A stretch of 64,000 bases of DNA from Anthostomella pinea. Its lineage: Eukaryota > Ascomycota > Sordariomycetes > Xylariales > Xylariaceae. Below the pieces are notes generated by a model, which did no database searches, was not told where the DNA came from, and saw nothing but the letters and a program-made list of their open reading frames with translations. Both the position numbers and the translations under genes were made by a program. Positions 21,975 to 33,334 of the stretch are shown here, piece after piece (within the stretch, counting starts at the first letter, position 1; the number at the start of each line of letters is the position of its first letter). The DNA lies in assembly GCA_963556695.1 (NCBI GenBank), contig CAUWAG010000020.1, forward strand, positions 4,650,001 to 4,714,000, given 5' to 3'.

Positions 21975-24701
21975 GAAGTGACGGGTCGAGGATAGGACGA
22001 ACTCGATCTGTCCATGCAGGTTAACTGTTTGAGCTGCTTTGCATGTACGGTGAGTGAGGGGCCCTGGGCTAGCGTGGCTGCGTCGATCAGGAATGATGCG
22101 CGGCCAGGATTCTGCGGTTGCTCGATGCGCCATGCGCAAGTTCGACTGTTCGAGCAAGCATTGATAGAAAACTCCACCAGCTTGCGACGGATGACCGAGG
22201 TGCTAACTCATCAAGCTCGGTTCTCCGACTCCGAGATGTAGGAGGAAATCGAGGGCCTCGTCCGTACCCATGCTTATGCGTAGGGAAGCGCTCACTCGCA
22301 GGCGATCAAACTTGACCTGAAGCCGAGCCAGAAAGACGAGCAGTGTTCGCGTGTCGACTCAAGCTGTGGAGAGGTCGCCGCCATCAAGGCCGCGGTTATC
22401 ACATACTCACAGCCTCTGAAAAGGGCGACAGTGGAATCCTTGGTCACACCGGTAAGCTTACGTTCGGTGCCGTAGGGTGTCAGGGGGTGGGGGACGCAGC
22501 CGGCAGACCAGGTTCTAACCAACGACAACCATCGGGTCCTCGTTGGTAAGGTGATATTGCAGGTGGGCACCGGGGACTGGTAAACAGAAACAAATCTTGC
22601 TTTCTTCACCAACGCCGCCACTCACAGGATAGCGACGGCAACTGGGCATGTTTCGTTTCAACCTCTCGGTCCAACTGACGCCATACTTAGCAAGGGGCGG
22701 GCTGCAACATACTGGCTGGCCCAAATCAACAGGATATTACCCCAATCCGGCGGACATTGGAGGGGCTGCGGACGACTCGAACGTCTCCAAGATGGTTTGA
22801 GATCTGATCTCAAGTTGCAAGTCGGGGAAAAGAGATGTTGTAGCTTCATGCGGAGAAGACATGGAGACTCGGGGAAAAGCTAGCCCTGTCACTCGCATAC
22901 AAAATTCTGCAACACCGCGCTTGGATGGGGCCTCGGAAGGAGCCTTGGAAGCGGCCCCCCCCCCCTTTACCCTGCCGGCCCTCGTGAAGCGCCACAACTG
23001 ACAACAGTCGCTGGGGTCAGCCTATAAGCAGCAGGGGGTGTCTATAGTTGTTCAGCCACTTGGGCTTTTGCAACTCATCAACAGCCACCCACCCTGGGTC
23101 ACCAAAACATAAATTATTCAGATGGACGCCTCAACAACTTCGGGATTGTCTCTAATGCTTTCAACTGTTGCCGTAAATCTGCCACTCTTCTGGAATATAC
23201 AACGTTCAACATGCTTGAGCGCATGGCCGCCAAGTTGGGGATCGCCTACACCGCATGATAGCTTGTCCCCCTGCTGCTTCTGGGCTGATGCGAGCACGGC
23301 TTCGGCTTCTCGGAAGATCACCCCAGCAGATCCTGGCGCATCGGTTCGATCACTTGTCCTCATTGCATGCGCATGACATCGGGAGCCTCCCTTCGTCAGC
23401 ATGCCAGCCCTCGCGACCAACCAGGAAGCCGAACCGTCGAGCACTCGCACTGAATCGTCCGAACCCCTAGTTCGATGTGTCGCCGTCCGATGTGACGATG
23501 TCCATGTTTGATCTTCCTTTAGCCAGAATGCTGCGCGAGATCTCGTCTCCCATCGCCTCATCAACATGCTGGAGCTTGCCTTGGTGGTATTTGGAACTTC
23601 GGTGGGCGGCCCGGCGGCGGCCAGCTCTTGCATTACACAAACCCTGCAACAATCAATCCTCGGTTCAGATCCTCACTCCTGGGTCAGGAATGCTGGTCGA
23701 TTCATCAACTTTTCTCTCTTTTCTCGCTTGAGGTATAAGCGCCCGAGCTTGCTGTGCAGGACACCTTTATTAACGAACGGAAGGCTGAGCTCAAGATCTA
23801 CAACAGACGCGAGCCAATCTATCCAGCCGAGGCCTCGCGCGCTATGATCTGATGGCCCGTGGTACCAGATTACCAACCACCTTGCCGTCTACCTAGTAGA
23901 CTATAGCGGGAAGTCGCTGGAGCAGATATACACCCAACGCTGTACATGCAAGGCATCTGGCATCTGGCACCCGCGGCCTAGAGAACCAATCTCGGCAAAG
24001 CGGACCACCCGGTTTGACGTGACCGCAGTCGAGTCCACTCCTTGGGCGACCTTTACTGATTTGTGTGACCCCAGCCATGTGAGCAAATCGGGGACGGTAC
24101 CAGCAACCTGTCTTCCTCCAGTCGTACCGGGAACGACATCGAAAGGGACGCATTCCAACCTGAGACGCAAGCTGTGCGTTAAGGTTACCCAACCAGGCAG
24201 CCAGACACGCGACGAGATGTCATTCTTCGATAAGCCCTATGGCCTTCCAGGCATCTGGGTGCACCTGTATCATAGCTGTCCCGAGATCAGAGTGTTGAAG
24301 TCAACGAGGTGTCAGCGTTAGTTGGCTTGTTACCAAAGCTTGCAAGGCAAGTGGGGAGGTCCTACGAGCGCATTGGTGCCCACTTGAAGGCGGTTCGGTA
24401 CGATACGGCGATGATACTTTACCGCACGAGGCCCACACGTAGTGGCCACAGGATCAGGCTGGCTGCGATATGGAAGCACGACGCCGATCTGGTTCGGGGT
24501 TGCTAGGTGCTGCTGCGCTTGGTCGTCTTCACTCTGGATAAGGTTTGCCCTGCGATTATCGCTAGACCTTCATACCTTCATCGCCATGTGCTTCTCCACC
24601 GGTCGTAGCAGCCTCTTCTCCCTGAAGTTGTTCGGTGAGTGAAAGCTAGACGAAGCATAAAGAAAGAGCAGATCATCATGCCGTCTTTCTGAATACCGTT
24701 A

Positions 24702-24904
24702 CACTGAACCCTCAGAAGTCTCTCCGGGCACTCCGCACGCAAGGTCTTGAATATCCAGGTCTATGTATAATCTGTGGAGTAACCACTCTGAAATAAGCAC
24801 CAAGCCGTGGCTTAATGGAGTATGAATGCTTATTCCACTGTCTATATCCCATTGTGAAGAAGGCTTTCGAGGTGCGCGGACGGAGACTTATGAAGGGGTG
24901 ACTG
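24702..24904. mobile_element. Mariner-like MITE, copy 1 (about 203 bp)
   Basis: Imperfect terminal inverted repeats of about 40 bp bound the element. The left end reads CACTGAACCCTCAGAAGTCT. The right end, read on the opposite strand, gives CAGTCACCCCTTCATAAGTC. Both ends abut TA, as expected for the TA target duplication of Tc1/mariner elements. An inner inverted pair (AATAAGCA and TGCTTATT) would fold the middle. No transposase frame is present, so it is non-autonomous. A second copy with the same ends lies at 47889-48124. The family name is inferred from the ends and the TA; no element library was searched. Confidence 0.75.
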
Positions 24905-27900
24905 TAGTTCATTCACCTCGCCGGTGTTGAGGACCCGGCGTTCCCTTTCAGAATCTTCTTGACGTTGCAGGTTAAGGCCCGGCGTCAATGACGCTCCTCT
25001 TATACGTAACTAGCTAGCATATCTCACAAGCCCACGAATCTACCGCCTGCCGAGTATACGCAAGAGCATATCAACTGGCACACAGGTGGCACCGGAGCTT
25101 CCAGTCGTGAAGGCCCTCATTATCGATCTTTTGCTCACCATCCCTAAATAGGAAACCCGTCAAGGACTTCGCGAGACTGGAGTGTCTGTGACAAGAAGGC
25201 CGGGGACGTGAAGAGAGTCGACGGTAAGGATCCCCGAGGACTGGGGGTATCGATGCTGGGTTTCTCGATCGTACTTACTGCTTACGTGTAGCTAGCCGTG
25301 AGGATCAAAGAGGAGGACCGCTTGACATGAGATATGCTATGCTGAACTTTGGCTCAAGGCTGTTCTGAGCGGAGGGCGCTCTCCTATCAACACCTACACG
25401 AATGGACGGACCTGTCGACGCGAGCTTCTTCCACCTGTACATGAGCATGCCCTTCCAAGCATCAGCTTCAACCACCATCGCTCGGTTGCTTTACGCCCTC
25501 TTCCCCAGATAGTTCTCCTGCACGTCTAGCAAGTGCCAAGTCGGAATCGTTGCGTTATTCCTATCCTGAGCCTCCCTATCCTGAGCGGGAGTAACCGCCG
25601 CGTGGAGACTAGTTACTGCTGGATCTACCCGTCAAGCACCCTCCCGCAGGATGGTGGTCACTTCATGATGGCCTAGAATAATGATGTGAGCCATGGGCTC
25701 GTCGATATGAGAGCGATCTAAGGTCGTCTCTGCCTGTGGGACAAGCAGATTCCTCACATGCACCCCATCCACGTCTAGAGCAGCTGCCCAGGTAAGCGAG
25801 ACATCAGTTTCGCAAAGACGCTTGAGAGATACACTCATCTCAAGACAATATTCTAACCTGGCCTCCTAACTACAAATGCTAATCTAGCTAAATAGTGCTT
25901 CACCTTCCCACCTAAATCCATCGTCGGATAACACCGCCACCTTGCACGCACGACCACAGCCGAGCTCATGACTAACGGATGGATTCCTCAGTCACCAAGA
26001 AAGTCAACGAACCACAAGCCGACCTGTATGTGTCACAGTGCTATCTACAACGCGGAGCCCGGACGAGTCCTCTATATCAGAAGCAAGTAAGCACGTACGC
26101 GCCAGCGTAGCGTACCAGTTCAGGAAACCTGCACACGAGTTGCATTCCGCTTCAGAACCCAACCAACCATCGACGGAGCCTCCGACTTTCCTCTTTGCTC
26201 CATCCTCAAAAGTTCATATGTGGTCCAGGGGCTTTTCCCACCCGTCCTCGGAACCAATGGACCGACCCTCCCCCCTCCCCCCTTTTCGCCAATTCCATAT
26301 CGAGGATAGATAGAGAGGTTTCACGATGGGGCAGAGTTGGAGAAAACACCGCCCTGCGGCCCTGCCTGCTGGGGCCCTTTCTTGCCTCGTCGGCGGTTAG
26401 CGGTTGATGGTGACTAGACTAGGTAGACCATTGGGTGTGGACTGCTTGCCTGATGCTGCGGAATAGGTACCTAGAGCTGGCGCTGCTTATCTCCTCCCCT
26501 TACCCCCCTCCCCGGTTCACAGCGGCGAAGGGCTCGCAGGATCATTGGATAACATGGAGAGGAGGCTAGAGTGCGTGGTCTGGACACAAGCCGGTTGCAT
26601 GTCTCCACTGGGCGCTAGTGTGTGTTTTCCCTGCAGTCCATCCATCGCCTTCAGGGCAAGCACTCGACAGTGCACTCCACAGTGGCTTGGTTGCTCAGTC
26701 ACTGGTGTATGAGCAAGTCGTCCATGTCTTCATGGCAATGGCTGACCGATGTGTGCCAGCATTCACGTACGTCAGGCCAGCGACACCAGCGCCATAAGAG
26801 TCGCCCATCCGGCTACAGGGGGTGGGTGATTTGGTTGAAGGTTCGGGTCGCGATCTCCCGAGTCAAGATCTGGTCCGGCGGCTGGCATTGACGCAGGCCT
26901 AGGTGGTCTGACGGGAATGGCATGGCTTGGACAGACCATTTGTTGCTGCCCTGGGTGACACCCCCCAGGGCACCATTTAAGGGCTTAGCCCGCCCGCTCA
27001 GTGCCACAGCCTACACACGTACACACACACCAATACAGCAGTATTCGCCTGCAGCAGCATGTAGGGTAGATAAAGCTGGTTCACCAATGTGTAATGACAC
27101 ATGTTGTTCAATGCTCGCCGAGTTCCAAGAAAGGCATCCACTGAGTCCACGTTAAGACTGCAAAGTCCGATGGTCGCCAGAATGTGGACAGCACTTGCGA
27201 GTTCTCGATCTACCAGTATCTGTGATTCATGCCACGAGCTTGCTGTAAGGGGTGAAGCTAGTTCCGTTCGAACATATTGGTATTCGCGCCTGTCGCCATT
27301 GTGGTCAGACAGTGAGTGTCAGTGTCCTTGCACAGAAGCGATCGTTGCTTCCTGGATTGCAGAACTCGCAGTTCTTTTGGTGAGAGGGTGAGAGCGGCAG
27401 CCTGGAGATAGACCAGGAATCGGCACTGACGTGGTCCTTTGTCCGAATACGTTACGGCGACACAGCATCGTTCTGGAGTTGGGGTGCTTGCACATGCTTA
27501 CCTTCGTCCAAGTCAGGGGCTATAGTTTCCTGTTGGCAGTACACATTCCAGCCGGACGCCGCCTGGGCCAGGTCGTGGAACTCTGTGCGCATATGCGAAC
27601 ATCGTACTATCGCTATGTTTGCTTTCCCTCGATGAGTTGATCCGTAAGCGGGCCGCTGAGTTGGTTCGTAAGCGAGTCCCCAATGTGCATTCATCCAGAT
27701 AACCCGCAGTGGCCACACTAGCTACCTGGTTCCCTTGAAGCAGCGTCTGACCGGGTATCAACCTGAGTGACTGGGCGATATCGAGTCACAGAAGGTATTT
27801 CAGCTTGCACGTAGCCAGTCGTGTACCAGTGGTTGGTCGACTGGTGTCACGTTTGAACCGTAGCGGACCTTGCAGTTCCCATGCCGCTGCCAACGACCTT

Positions 27901-28191
27901 CAATGAAGTACCAACATGTTTCACCTCTTTGTTTCTCATGGAGGAAGAATCCTATCATACTTATAACACCCGCAACACTTGGGAGTCGGCCACGCCACTG
28001 GCGAACAGAAGTTTCGACGTGAGCAACCGCATGACCGCATCTGCAACGGATGTTGGTCGTCGAGTAACACGTAGAAACTGGCCTTTGTTCATCGAGTGGT
28101 ATAAGTCTAGACGCTCTTGCCATGACCATGACACTAGAGCACATCATTCGGATTCACCTTCCTCTCCTTCCAATATAGTCCAGTCTTCGAG
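24905..28191. other. Gene-poor region, 3.3 kb
   Basis: No supported gene. Short frames exist, such as minus 25632-25838 (68 aa), but they carry no domain or signal peptide. A 12-bp block (CCTATCCTGAGC) is repeated near 25560-25585. Confidence 0.5.
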
Positions 28192-28463
28192 ATGCCAACC
28201 ACCGCAGCAAATGCCAATAGGGTGCGGATATGCGACGAAATCATCACCGGAATTGAAGACGCCCAAAAGACGTATGAGAAGGAAGTACTTTACTTGGAAG
28301 TCGTGTGAGGCACTGCGTTGTCGGACGGATACAGTAAGTCGACACGTGCTTTGGTCCGGAGTGTAGACACTGATCCACGACAGAGGAACTCTGCGCCGTG
28401 CTGTATGAGCAGCTCAAGAAGTCGAAGACGGACGTTGAGAGGCTTCGTGGAGAAGTGGAATGA
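28192..28463 (+). pseudogene. Probable relic of a small coiled-coil protein gene
   Basis: Two stretches read as one helical, charged protein if spliced: exon 28192-28333 and exon 28384-28463. They are separated by a 50-bp intron with a GTAAGT donor, a CTGAT branch point and a CAG acceptor. Exon 1 begins MPTTAANANRVRICDEIITG and continues IEDAQKTYEKEV. Exon 2 gives ELCAVLYEQLKKSKTDVERL and ends GEVE before TGA. Frame is kept across the intron. One in-frame TGA interrupts exon 1 at about 28306-28308, just before GTALSDGY. The break could be a true nonsense change (CGA to TGA is possible), or the model may be wrong. I do not recognise a family. The gene-poor setting favours a decayed gene. Confidence 0.35.
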
Positions 28464-29200
28464 GGCGAAGGAGACCAAATGAGCGCCGAGAAAGGCAGCG
28501 ATGTATGGGATGTATGCCGCGGTGATTGATGTATGGTTTCGTTCTCGTGGGGTTGTTGGCGTGGCTAGGTTTCTTTCTTACTCTCCTTCGTTTCTATTTT
28601 GGGCCCCGATGTTAGTTTCACCAGCATAATCCAACATATCTCTCCATCGTAAATAGTGGATATATGTTTTCTACACTGCTGTTCGTGAAGGGCTCATGAG
28701 CTGAAGAAAATGAGATCATTTAATGATCTCTCGAAGCGGTTTCATTTTACGGTCGCAATGTGAAATCTTGACTCGAGAATGTCAAGAAGCAGCATTCGAG
28801 CAAACAAGGACGGAAAGACGGGAAGGGTAAATCGGTACCTTGGTACTTACTAGTGAAAAGGGGTGGGATGAACATCATTCATCCGAGGGCCGAGCATTAC
28901 ATCCATAATCATACCTTAGTAGCCCGGGTTGCAGCCTGGTGGACCCGGCATCAGAGGCCCTGGAGCTCCAGCAAGCTTGCGGTACCTGACGCGTGAGACC
29001 AGCTGCCTTGAGAGCTTCCAAAGCTTTGCCTGCCAACGTCGCCGTCGTCAATCACTCCATTGCCTGCCACTTTCACCATCTCACCTGTAACACCACCACC
29101 ACCCACAGTCAACTTTCTAATAACCAACCCTTCTCACACTCTTTCCGAGAACGTCTTATTCGATTTAACCGACCACTTCCCTCCGCTCCATCGACTCGAG
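28464..29200. other. Upstream region of the proteasome beta5 gene
   Basis: About 740 bp without a gene. The last 150 bp are C/T/A-rich with many CACC runs, as in fungal leaders. I see no clear match to the yeast proteasome box. Confidence 0.5.
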
Positions 29201-30135
29201 ATGGATACCCTCGTAGCACGATACAGCCGCCCGGCGAACCTCCAGCGTGAGACGTACGCCGAGGACCAGCACGATGATCTCTACAACGACAACAGCCCCG
29301 CCCTATCCCTGAAGTTCGCCATGCCTCCGGTAGCCCAAGTAAGCCTCCCCATCTACCAGTGCCCCTACCTATAACCAAAGCATCGGAAGCTGACCATGAC
29401 CTCCCCCCAAAATAGCCCTCAGCCTGGCTGCGCGCCGCGACAGACGACCGGTCGAACCCCAACTGCCCGATCAAGATCGCGCACGGCACGACGACGCTGG
29501 CGTTCCGGTTCCAGGGCGGCATTATCGTGGCGACGGACTCGCGGGCGACGGCGGGCAACTGGATCGCCTCGCAGACGGTCAAGAAGGTCATCGAGATCAA
29601 CAACTGCCTGCTGGGCACCATGGCCGGCGGCGCCGCCGACTGCCAGTACTGGCTGGCCTGGCTGGGCATGCAGTGCCGCCTGCACGAGCTGCGCCACAAG
29701 CGCCGCATCAGCGTCGCCGCCGCCTCCAAGATCCTCGCCAATTTGGTCTACCAGTACAAGGGCATGGGCCTGTCCATGGGCACCATGTGCGCCGGCGTCA
29801 CCAAGGAGGAGGGCCCCGCGCTCTACTACATCGACTCGGACGGCACGCGCCTCTCCGGCAACCTGTTCTGCGTCGGGTCCGGCCAGACGTTTGCGTATGG
29901 TGTGCTCGACGCCGAGTACAGCTACGACCTGAGCGAGGAGGCTGCGCTCGAGCTCGGCCGCCGCAGTATCTTGGCCGCCACCCACCGTGACGCCTACTCT
30001 GGTGGTTTCATCAACCTGTACCACGTCAAGGAGGAGGGCTGGGTCAAGCACGGCTTCAACGACACGAACCCCATATTCTGGAAGACCAAGCTGGAGAAGG
30101 GCGAGTTCACCAACGTCACCAGTTCGCTAGACTAA
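29201..30135 (+). CDS. PRE2: 20S proteasome subunit beta5, 285 aa
   Basis: This is the chymotrypsin-like catalytic subunit of the proteasome core, acting in nucleus and cytosol. Exons are 29201-29338 and 29416-30135, around a 77-bp intron (GTAAGC donor, AATAG acceptor). The propeptide is residues 1-70, and the mature enzyme starts at Thr71 after HG (G then TTTLAFRF). The classical residues fall at the expected offsets: Thr1 (71), Asp17 (87, in ATDSRATAG) and Lys33 (103, in VKKV). Further conserved blocks are [43 protein letters not shown] and [15 protein letters not shown]. The mature length of 215 aa suits beta5. It converges on the QRI7 gene with only 324 bp between stop codons. Nothing is broken. 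Confidence 0.97.
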
Positions 30136-30459
30136 GTGCACGTGTAGTGGACATGGGTTAGTTGACCAGGACAGGCCTGGGGTTCAGTTGAGGAGTGGAC
30201 CGAGAGACGACGCAGAGAAAGCAGAGACGTTAAGACTATGATAGAGGTAGTCGACTGGGCATATTCGCATGGGCCTGGAAGGATTCACTGTGTACATGTA
30301 CCATTAAGGGCGTCGAGATTTCACACGCAGGTTCGCACTGCCTTTCCATCTAAACGTCGTGCTCCTGGTAAAACCGTATATGCGCACGCTGTGATGTGAT
30401 TCCGTTTGTACAACCCATATAATCTATCCTACAACAACTAGTTCCTTCGGGGTATCATA
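30136..30459. other. Shared 3' region of two convergent genes
   Basis: These 324 bp separate the stop codons of PRE2 (plus) and QRI7 (minus). Their 3' untranslated regions probably overlap or abut here. There is no other feature. Confidence 0.6.
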
Positions 30460-32208
30460 TCAAACATCATCCTCCCAAACATCCTCATCCCCAAACAAGC
30501 CCACCCGCCTCCACCCCGGCGCGCCCAAGATCCCCCCACCGTCCGCGTCCGAGTCGAGCGGCCACTTCCGGATCGCAAGCACGTCCATGCCCGTCCGCCA
30601 CCCGGCCTCGTACATCTCCAGGCCCGTCCACGCGATCATGGCCGCGTTGTCGGTGCACAGCGCCACGGGCGGACACACGACCTGCACGTGGCCGAACCCG
30701 CGTGCGTCGAGGGTTGCGCGTAGGATGTGGCGGAGGAATTTGTTGCTGGCTACGCCGCCTGCGACTACTACGGTGGTCATGGTGGTGTCGGTGTTAACAG
30801 AGGGATTGTGTAACGCGAAGAGAAGCCGGGAGGCTAGGTGTTCGAAGATTAGGCGCATGGTCTCGCGGGCGAGGAGGCGGCGCTCGGGGAGGGGCATTGC
30901 TGATTCTGTACCGGAGTCGGTGGTCCGGCGGAGCACGATATTCTGCACCTGGCTATTCAAGCCCGCAAAGTCGAACATGCGCGCCGCCTCCCGCCCGCTG
31001 CCGTGGCCCGACAGCGGCGGCGTCAGCGTCCAGTCGTAGCCGTGGGGCGCAGCGTCGAAGGGGAGGATCTCGTCGGCGCGCTTGGCGGGCGGTTGGTAGG
31101 CGTAGTCGCTCTTATCCTCCTCCGCGCTGCCCGGCCCGCTGTCGAACACATCAGGAAACGCGAATTTCTCCAGCAGAGGCCCGTACATGACCGAGTGCGT
31201 CTCGGCGGTTTGTGTTTTAATGTAGTCGGCTGGCAGGATCAGCCGTGCGCACTTGTCGATCATGTCGCCAATGGCGATGTTGAGCGGCTGTACCAGGATA
31301 GCGTGGTCGTTTAGGCCGCGCGAGTGCACGAGGAGGGTGTGGCCGCCCGACACGAGGAGGGAGAGGAAGGGGAATGTAGGGCTTGGCTCCTCTTCCGTGA
31401 CAATAGGAGTAGAAGATGCCATAGCCGTAGTGTCGGGGTTTAAAGCCTTGCCCTTCTCCAGCGCATCCACGAGCCGCGGCGTCAGCGCATGCGCTTGCAT
31501 GTGGTTCACGCCCAGCAGCGGTACGTCCCAGGCGATGGCCAGCCCCTTTGCCGTGTTCAGCCCCGTCGAGAGGTTCGACAGCATGCCCGGCCCGCGGGTC
31601 ACGGACACGAAGTCGGGCTTCATGCGCGCCTGGCCGTCTACCCAGAGCAAATTATTGCCATTGGCCCTATGACTACTTCCTTCTCCCACCAAGTCTCCTC
31701 CTCCCGACTCGCCTGCCCCATTCCTGAGCGCCTCACCCTCGAGCTCCGGCCTCGGGCTATCCGCCGCTGTAGACGACACACCGACACCCGTCCCTTGTAC
31801 CGCCGGAAGCGCCCGCAAAGCCTCTTGTATTAGCGGCCCCAGGTGCGCCGTATGCGACTTCACAGCCGTGAGCGGGTGCACGCCGCGGAACGCGCGGTTA
31901 TCGGACGTGACCTTCTTGTTGAAGCAGAGGCGCGCGGCGCCCGTCGCGGTCTCCTTCAGCAGCACCGCCACGCAGGTATCGTCGCAGGAGCTCTCGATCG
32001 CCAGCGTAAGGATGTGCTTCTTGCGTCCGAACGGATGCTGCTTTGGAGGTGGTGGGAGGACGGCTGGCGGTGGGTATTGAGTTCGACGGCGTGGGGAGCC
32101 GCTGGTGAAGGCTCGGAATAGGGGTAGGGACAGGGACGCGGACAAGGATGGGCGTGGGCTACGCGATAGAGCGCTTGGCCGTACGAACAGCAGACATGGT
32201 GCGCTCAT
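30460..32208 (-). CDS. QRI7: Mitochondrial tRNA N6-threonylcarbamoyladenosine transferase, 582 aa
   Basis: Qri7/OSGEPL1 adds the threonylcarbamoyl group to A37 of ANN-decoding mitochondrial tRNAs and works alone in the organelle, unlike the KEOPS-bound Kae1. The Arg/Ser-rich, acid-poor N-terminus (SALSRSPRPSLSASLSLPLF) is a good mitochondrial presequence. The Kae1/TsaD fold follows: LTLAIESSCDDTCVAV, then KSHTAHLGPLIQEAL. The metal-binding HMQAH motif is near residue 237, and then SLLVSGGHTLLV, AIGDMIDKCAR, VVAGGVASNKFLRHIL and CTDNAAMIAWTG. Two Ser/Gly-rich insertions lengthen it over the yeast protein. The true ATG is 32208; the codon before it is TTG. No intron is needed. Confidence 0.95.
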   Translation of the reverse strand: MSAPCLLFVRPSALSRSPRPSLSASLSLPLFRAFTSGSPRRRTQYPPPAVLPPPPKQHPFGRKKHILTLAIESSCDDTCVAVLLKETATGAARLCFNKKVTSDNRAFRGVHPLTAVKSHTAHLGPLIQEALRALPAVQGTGVGVSSTAADSPRPELEGEALRNGAGESGGGDLVGEGSSHRANGNNLLWVDGQARMKPDFVSVTRGPGMLSNLSTGLNTAKGLAIAWDVPLLGVNHMQAHALTPRLVDALEKGKALNPDTTAMASSTPIVTEEEPSPTFPFLSLLVSGGHTLLVHSRGLNDHAILVQPLNIAIGDMIDKCARLILPADYIKTQTAETHSVMYGPLLEKFAFPDVFDSGPGSAEEDKSDYAYQPPAKRADEILPFDAAPHGYDWTLTPPLSGHGSGREAARMFDFAGLNSQVQNIVLRRTTDSGTESAMPLPERRLLARETMRLIFEHLASRLLFALHNPSVNTDTTMTTVVVAGGVASNKFLRHILRATLDARGFGHVQVVCPPVALCTDNAAMIAWTGLEMYEAGWRTGMDVLAIRKWPLDSDADGGGILGAPGWRRVGLFGDEDVWEDDV

Positions 32209-33334
32209 CAAGGCTTTGGTTGATGAGCTTCTGCTACTCGGGAGGTTAGTTGCATGGTTTCTTCGTAGCTGTCGTCGAAATGGCCGATGCGATGCGCCAG
32301 ATCAAAATGTTGGAAGCTCTTATCTTATCGCCGCTTTACATATTTATATACCGAGGTCGGCCAACTTCGCCCAAGGTTGCTTCACTTCAGACACAGGCGC
32401 AATATTTCAACGTCGTACCTTCAGTTTGCAGCCATCTCTATGCTGATGTACGATTGGATTGGATCGATGCTAAGGTAGGGAGCTACAGCTGTGATAGCCT
32501 GGGCTATCGTATGGTTCTTCTCCTGAAGATTTTCAATAATATACGCACTTTCAGCACACTTCAGACTCTTTGTAAACAGTTCCAATTACTTCTATCACTT
32601 CGACCATTCAACCTTACTCACCATTCACCACTTCTGAATAGCCTCGGAGAACAGTCACGCCCGTCATGTGGCAAGACGCATTCACGGCAGCGTATGTTTC
32701 AGCTCATGGGAACAAGAGGTATAGACAAGAGGAGCCGCCCGTTATATACGACCGGTATGCGAAGCGTAGAGGGTGCGTTGGGAGGACTCGGCTAAATTAT
32801 ATGAAATCCATTCTCGGACAACTTGCCGCAGGTTAGCCATGCCAGCACGAGACAAGTCCGAACCGGAACGACGAGTGACAAGGACAACCGTTTGTACCGA
32901 CACTTCTCGCTCTCTCTGTCTGGCCTTCATGATGTCAACGGACGTAGCGGGGATGCCGCGAACAGGAGCGGCAGAGAGCTCCCGCCAATCTTTTGCCGGT
33001 TATGGCACTGCATGTGGTTGCATGCGGACATGATCCGGGGATGACAACATCGAAAACTTTCTACCTTCTCCAGCTCCGGACTCGAAAATGAGGGGGTCAC
33101 TGCCGGAATGCTCGATGCAAAGATATGCCGCTGCGAAGCGGCAGATTATGCCGAAACCTTGGGCGTGCGTAAGATAATTTGTAGCAGTAGTACATTGAAA
33201 ACAACCATTCGCCGCCGCCGCTTCCGCTGCTGTTGTTGTTGCTCTTCACCTTTCGTCTCGCCTCATCTCCGTGACCCCTGAAATCGGACATCATCCTGCT
33301 CTGGTAAGTTAGCGGTGATTCCGAATTCGCAACG
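32209..33334. other. Divergent promoter region, 1.1 kb
   Basis: This lies between the QRI7 start (minus) and the MFS permease start (plus). The open frames here are short and unsupported. No specific operator was recognised. Confidence 0.55.

Larger units (their letters stand above)
18779..24701. other. Gene-poor region, 5.9 kb
   Basis: The first several hundred bases are probably the leader and promoter of the Zn2Cys6 regulator. Beyond that I see only short, domain-free frames on both strands, none joined by convincing splice sites. Small repeats occur at 20718-20757 (CCATGGGAAC-type units), 21947-21974 (14-bp unit twice) and a poly-C run at 22954-22966. The longest frame, minus 23118-23633 (171 aa), has no recognisable domain and was not called. 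Confidence 0.5.

Noticed and set aside
23118..23633. 171-codon minus-strand frame in the gene-poor region
   Set aside because: It has an ATG, but the composition looks random, there is no recognisable motif, and no neighbouring exon could be joined.
29419..30051. 210-codon minus-strand frame
   Set aside because: It is a shadow of the proteasome beta5 coding sequence.
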